The notes under the pieces are model-generated. The model was not told where the DNA came from, ran no database searches, and saw nothing but the letters and a program-made list of their open reading frames with translations. Positions 60,853 through 64,000 of a stretch of 64,000 nt of DNA are shown here, one piece after another (the stretch's first letter is position 1; every line of letters starts with the position of its first letter). This DNA comes from CAVTWH01 sp963738365 (lineage in GTDB: Bacteria > Actinomycetota > Actinomycetes > Mycobacteriales > Micromonosporaceae), in NCBI GenBank assembly GCA_963738365.1, contig CAVTWH010000007.1, positions 1,116,001 to 1,180,000 on the forward strand, read 5' to 3'. A program made the position numbers and the translations under genes.

Positions 60853-61605
60853 ATGGGTAACTTCGACGGACTGGTGGCGGTGGTCACCGGTGGCGGCTCG
60901 GGCATCGGCGCCGCCTGCGTGGCGCACTTCCTGGCCGGCGGCGCCCGGGTCGGCGTCCTCGACCTGAAGCCGCCGGACCGGGTCGCGGACGGCGCGGTCG
61001 CGGTCGCCGCCGACGTGGCCGACGCCGCCGCCGTGGACGCCGCCCTGGCCACCGTGGCGGACACCTTCGGCGGCATCGACATCCTGGTCAACAGCGCCGG
61101 GGTCAGCGCCGTCGGGGACGTGTCGGCCAACTCCGACGCCGACTGGGCCCGGGTGCTGGACGTCAACGTGGTCGGCGTGGCCCGGGCCAGCCGGGCGGCG
61201 CTGCCGTACCTGCGGCGCAGCCCGCACGCGGCGATCGTGAACCTGTCCTCGATCGCGGCCACCGCCGGGCTGGTGCAGCGGGCGCTCTACTCGGCGTCCA
61301 AGGGCGCCGTCCACGCGCTCACCCTGGCGATGGCCGCCGACCTGGTCGGCGCGGGCGTCCGGGTCAACTGCGTGGCACCGGCCACAGTGGATACTCCCTG
61401 GGTGGCCCGGCTGCTGGCGGGCGCTGCCGACCCGGCCGCCGAGAAGGCGCGGCTGGCGTCCCGGCAGCCCACCGGCCGGCTGGTCACCGCCGAGGAGGTG
61501 GCCGCCGCCGTCGGCTACCTGGCCAGTCCGCAGGCGGGCGCCACCACGGGCGTCTCGCTGGCCGTCGACGGCGGCATGTCAGGACTGCGCCTGCCCCGCC
61601 AATGA
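60853..61605 (+). CDS. short-chain dehydrogenase, likely 2-keto-3-deoxy-L-fuconate dehydrogenase
   Basis: A 250-residue classical SDR. LVAVVTGGGSGIGAACVAHF gives the TGxxxGIG motif, VLDLKPP an acidic NAD-selecting residue, DILVNSAGVSAVGD the NSAG, IVNLSSIAATAGL the catalytic Ser, and ALYSASKGAVHALTLAMA the YxxxK. The end is TTGVSLAVDGGMSGLR. Its place directly after an FAH hydrolase and an L-fucose-type dehydrogenase matches the step oxidising 2-keto-3-deoxy-L-fuconate. The neighbouring kinase gene is convergent, with two bases between stops. AAGGAC precedes ATG 60853. Confidence 0.88.
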   Translation: MGNFDGLVAVVTGGGSGIGAACVAHFLAGGARVGVLDLKPPDRVADGAVAVAADVADAAAVDAALATVADTFGGIDILVNSAGVSAVGDVSANSDADWARVLDVNVVGVARASRAALPYLRRSPHAAIVNLSSIAATAGLVQRALYSASKGAVHALTLAMAADLVGAGVRVNCVAPATVDTPWVARLLAGAADPAAEKARLASRQPTGRLVTAEEVAAAVGYLASPQAGATTGVSLAVDGGMSGLRLPRQ

Positions 61606-61607
61606 GG

Positions 61608-63476
61608 TCAGTGCTTGTCCTTCGGGCCGCCCTTCGGCTTGGGCTTCGGCGGGGGCTTGGCGGCCGGGCCACCGTCGTCCTTGCCCGGGCCCGGGGCGGC
61701 CTTGCTGTCCGGCGGCGTGGCGGCTGCCGTGGTGGGCGGGGCCGGACTGACCGCCGCACCGGCCACCTGGGTGTCGCAGCCCAGCCCGCCGAGGGAGACC
61801 TCGGTGGGCAGCGGGTTGCCGTGGGTGTACCGGCCGGAGACGGGGATGACCACCGTGGCGCCGGGCGGCAGCGACTGGGCTCCGGCGTCGGCCACCACCG
61901 TGGCGCCGTCCTGCCGCAGCGCCACCGGGACCGGCTGGCTCTGCCCGTTGGCGGTGGTCACCTCGGCCGGTCCCGGACCCGCCGTCACCGCCTGGTCGGC
62001 CGGGAAGGCGAACGACACGCTCCACTGCGCCAGTTGACCGGCCCGGTTGTGGACGGTCACCTCGGCGTCGAAGCCGGAGCCCCAGTCCTGCCGGACGGTG
62101 TAGCTCGCCGCGCAGATGCTGCCCGTGCCCACCGGCCGGTTGGGGCTCGCCGTCGCCTCGCCCCGGCCACCGGCCCAGGCGGCGGAGAACGCCGCCAGCG
62201 CCAGCCCGGCCACGCCGGCCGCGACCAACGGCCCACGCCAGCGGTCGAGCCGGGAGCGCGGGCCGGCGTCCGCCTCGTCGTCCGGGGACGCCAGCAGCGC
62301 GGCAGCCACGCTCGCCACCCCCACGCCGGGCCGCCGCGCGCCCGCGCGTCCGGCCTGCGGCGCCTGCCGGCCTGCCGGTCGTCGGTCGGGGGGCGCGTCC
62401 GAGGGATCGAGCTGTGCCGCGGGGTTGTCCGGGTCGTCAGGGGTCATCGCGGCGGTCGCGCCGCTGGGCGGGTCGGCCGGTGCCGCGGGCGCGTCCGGGT
62501 CGCCAGGGCTCATCGCGGCGGTCGCGGTGTCCAGCGAATCCCCGTCCGGGGAGGCGGTGTGCGCTCCGGAGGGGGCCATCGCGGCGGTTTCCGCGCCCTC
62601 CGGTGCCCCGAAGAGGCCCGGCAGCGCCGTGGTGAGCTGCCCGACCGCGCGCTGCATGGGCGTTTCCGCGTACCCGCTGAGCACGTCGGCGAGCTCCCGG
62701 GCGCTGGGCCGCTCGTCCGGCTCCTTGGCCAGCGCCCGCAGCACGCAGGCGGACAGCTCGTCGGGCAGCCCCGGCAGCGGGGGCAGCTCCTCGGGCTCGG
62801 TGTAGAGGTGCGAGCGCAGCAGCCCGGTGGCCGAGTCGACAGGCCAGGGGAGCGTACCGGCGATCATCCGATAGCACAGCACGCCGAGGGCGTACACGTC
62901 GGAGGCGGGGCGCACCGGGGCGTCCGCGATGCGCTCCGGCGCCACGTAGGCCGGGGTACCCATCAGCTGCCCGTCCTCGGCGTCGGCGGCGCCCACGGTC
63001 GCGCAGATGCCGAAGTCGACCAGCTTGGGCCCGCGCCCGGTGACCAGCACGTTGGCCGGCTTGAGGTCCCTATGCACCAGCCCGTGCTCGTGGACCTCGG
63101 CCAGCGCGTCGGCGAGCGCCCCGCACACGGCGGCGGCGCGTCGCCAGGGCAGTGCCGCCCCGTCGGCCAGCCAGCGGTCCAGCGGTACCCCGTCCACCAG
63201 CTCCATCACCAGGTACGGCTCGGTGGCCCCGTCCGGGCCGGTGGCCTCGCCGAAGTCGTACACCTGGGCGATGCCGGGGTGGCACAGGCGGCCGGCGGCC
63301 CGGGCCTCCCGGCGCAGCAGCGCCCGCAGGCCGGCCGGGACCGTGTCGCTGATCACCTTGACGGCGACAGCGCGGTCGAGCACCACGTCGAACCCGCGCC
63401 AGACCACTGACATTCCGCCGTGGCCGAGCTGCTCGAGCAGCTGGTAGCGGTCGGCGAAGACGTGTCCGGGGGGCAT
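61608..63476 (-). CDS. Ser/Thr protein kinase with extracellular CBM2 domain
   Basis: A 622-residue receptor-like kinase. Residues 10-270 are the kinase: LGHGGMSVVWRG (P-loop), Lys40 in VAVKVI, HRDLKPAN (Asp137), DFG 154-156, GTPAYVAPE (APE). Residues 290-410 form an acidic linker with three TAAM repeats. One span lies at about 416-435 (PLVAAGVAGLALAAFSAAWA). Residues 452-567 match a type 2 carbohydrate-binding module: ICAASYTVRQDWGSGFDAEV with Trp465, AQWSVSFAFP with Trp485, NPLPTEVSLGGLGC, and Cys454/Cys567 as the usual disulfide. A Pro/Lys tail ends it. It may sense cellulose- or chitin-like polymers. GTG 63512 is an alternative start. Confidence 0.9.
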   Translation of the reverse strand: MPPGHVFADRYQLLEQLGHGGMSVVWRGFDVVLDRAVAVKVISDTVPAGLRALLRREARAAGRLCHPGIAQVYDFGEATGPDGATEPYLVMELVDGVPLDRWLADGAALPWRRAAAVCGALADALAEVHEHGLVHRDLKPANVLVTGRGPKLVDFGICATVGAADAEDGQLMGTPAYVAPERIADAPVRPASDVYALGVLCYRMIAGTLPWPVDSATGLLRSHLYTEPEELPPLPGLPDELSACVLRALAKEPDERPSARELADVLSGYAETPMQRAVGQLTTALPGLFGAPEGAETAAMAPSGAHTASPDGDSLDTATAAMSPGDPDAPAAPADPPSGATAAMTPDDPDNPAAQLDPSDAPPDRRPAGRQAPQAGRAGARRPGVGVASVAAALLASPDDEADAGPRSRLDRWRGPLVAAGVAGLALAAFSAAWAGGRGEATASPNRPVGTGSICAASYTVRQDWGSGFDAEVTVHNRAGQLAQWSVSFAFPADQAVTAGPGPAEVTTANGQSQPVPVALRQDGATVVADAGAQSLPPGATVVIPVSGRYTHGNPLPTEVSLGGLGCDTQVAGAAVSPAPPTTAAATPPDSKAAPGPGKDDGGPAAKPPPKPKPKGGPKDKH

Positions 63477-63519
63477 GTGGGCCAGGTACCCGCCGCATCC
63501 GGGGCCAAACACCTACCGG

Positions 63520-64000
63520 TCAGTCGGTGTCGAGCTGATACTCCCGGCTGATCCGGTGCAGTTCGTTGGCCAGGCCCATCCGGGCGGCGTGCAGCATGCC
63601 CTCGGCGCTGTCGATCGCGGCCACGAAGGTGCTGGCCCAGGTGAGGTGGCGGTGCAGCTCCTCCAGGTCGGCGCGGTAGTCCTCACCGGCGTCGCTGCGG
63701 TAGCGCCGGGCGGCCAGCTCGGCTGCGGCCTGGGCCTGCTGGTACCCCTCGCGGAGGATCTCGTCGTGCTGGCTGCGCGCGTGCTCGACCATGGAGCGGG
63801 CGTAGTTCTGGGCATCGGCGACCACTTTGTCCGCTTCGCGCTGTGCCCGGGTCATCACCTGCACCGCCGACTGACGGACCTCCACCTCCATCCGGGCGGC
63901 CGGGGACTGCTGGTGGCGGTCGTGCCACTGGCGCAGCGCGTCCTTGAGGCGCAGGTTCTCGGCGCGCAGCGTGGCCTGCTCGCCCAGCGTGCTCTCCAGC
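63520..64000 (-). CDS. coiled-coil protein (DivIVA/cell-division-initiation-like), 5' end outside window
   Basis: The C-terminal 159 codons are visible; the start lies beyond 64000. The sequence is helical throughout with heptads: TLGEQATLRAENLRLKDALR, VRQSAVQVMTRAQREADKVV, ADAQNYARSMVEHARSQHDE, ILREGYQQAQAAAELAARRY. This Ala/Arg/Glu-rich pattern with A(R/Q)xxAD spacing resembles DivIVA/Wag31-like scaffolds or F0 b-subunit-like helices. An ATG at 63891 is internal to the open frame and is not taken as the start. Polar scaffolding is a guess. It sits 43 bases upstream of the kinase gene, same strand, so it could be a substrate or partner. Confidence 0.75.
   Translation of the reverse strand, partial: LESTLGEQATLRAENLRLKDALRQWHDRHQQSPAARMEVEVRQSAVQVMTRAQREADKVVADAQNYARSMVEHARSQHDEILREGYQQAQAAAELAARRYRSDAGEDYRADLEELHRHLTWASTFVAAIDSAEGMLHAARMGLANELHRISREYQLDTD

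Noticed and set aside
1..64000. tRNA, rRNA, insertion sequence, prophage or integron
   Set aside because: No cloverleaf, transposase, integrase, terminal repeats or phage genes were found on reading both strands.

Overview
The window is about 74% GC, dense with genes on both strands, rich in GTG starts, and full of 4-base ATGA/GTGA gene overlaps. The families present are a SAV_2177-type methyltransferase, an NADPH-dependent F420 reductase homologue, DUF2795 and DUF6158 proteins, a maltokinase-cap-like protein, ECF sigma factors with a SnoaL-like tail, and secreted enzymes carrying repeated F5/8C modules. Together these point to a filamentous actinomycete, most likely Micromonosporaceae (inference). 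I see no tRNA, rRNA, CRISPR array, insertion sequence or prophage; it looks like an ordinary chromosomal segment with many accessory, polymer-degrading and regulatory genes.

Layout. 1-574: a Trypco1 protein overlapping a trypsin-like protease that runs off the left edge. 850-1900: a broken pectinesterase. 2187-5850: methyltransferase, maltokinase-cap-like protein, a reductase behind two palindromic operators, and a SnoaL-tailed sigma factor. 5851-11070: a two-component system facing an ABC exporter operon, all dense in single-base lesions. 11090-12654: TetR repressor and a DUF3800-like protein. 12759-18951: a membrane-anchored GH5 enzyme containing a 15-bp minisatellite, and a frameshifted glucodextranase-type GH15. 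19104-21284: a Gfo/Idh/MocA oxidoreductase and an epoxide hydrolase. 21373-24651: 58-bp tandem repeats, an ECF sigma/anti-sigma/secreted-protein module, and a trypsin. 24700-33316: STAS protein, methyltransferase, TetR with hydrolase, lipoprotein, ManD-like dehydratase with epimerase, DUF2795 proteins, F420 reductase. 33552-35392: GH64 beta-1,3-glucanase. 35640-40400: polyprenol-phosphate glycosyltransferase, flippase-like protein and M28 membrane protease. 41039-45909: ROK regulator facing a sugar ABC importer. 46453-49989: GH3 beta-glucosidase. 50228-54921: AraC regulator, NmrA-type reductase, an internally duplicated membrane protein and an orphan. 54992-61605: lutABC, a GntR regulator and L-fucose-type catabolic genes. 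61608-64000: a Ser/Thr kinase with an extracellular CBM2 and a coiled-coil protein cut by the right edge.

How the parts work together. Secreted pectinesterase, GH15, GH64 and GH3 enzymes, the membrane-anchored GH5, the ROK-linked sugar importer and the CBM2 kinase suggest polysaccharide sensing and use. LacI-type palindromes precede the pectinesterase, GH64 and GH3 genes, so these may form one catabolite regulon. The 58 kb cluster fits a route from L-fucose to pyruvate plus L-lactate, with LutABC oxidising the lactate, under a GntR repressor whose palindrome lies at the promoter. One ECF sigma gene and a downstream secreted-protein gene share a promoter with identical -35, spacer length and -10. 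A TetR gene near 11.1 kb shares its operator core with a reductase at 3.8 kb.

The most important caveat is that at least thirteen genes carry single-base G/C indels, concentrated in three blocks (850-1500, 5990-11000, 15600-18950). The protein sequence stays well conserved across the lesions when frames are switched, so I favour consensus errors over true decay. I type multi-lesion genes as pseudogenes and genes with one or two lesions as CDS with a note.
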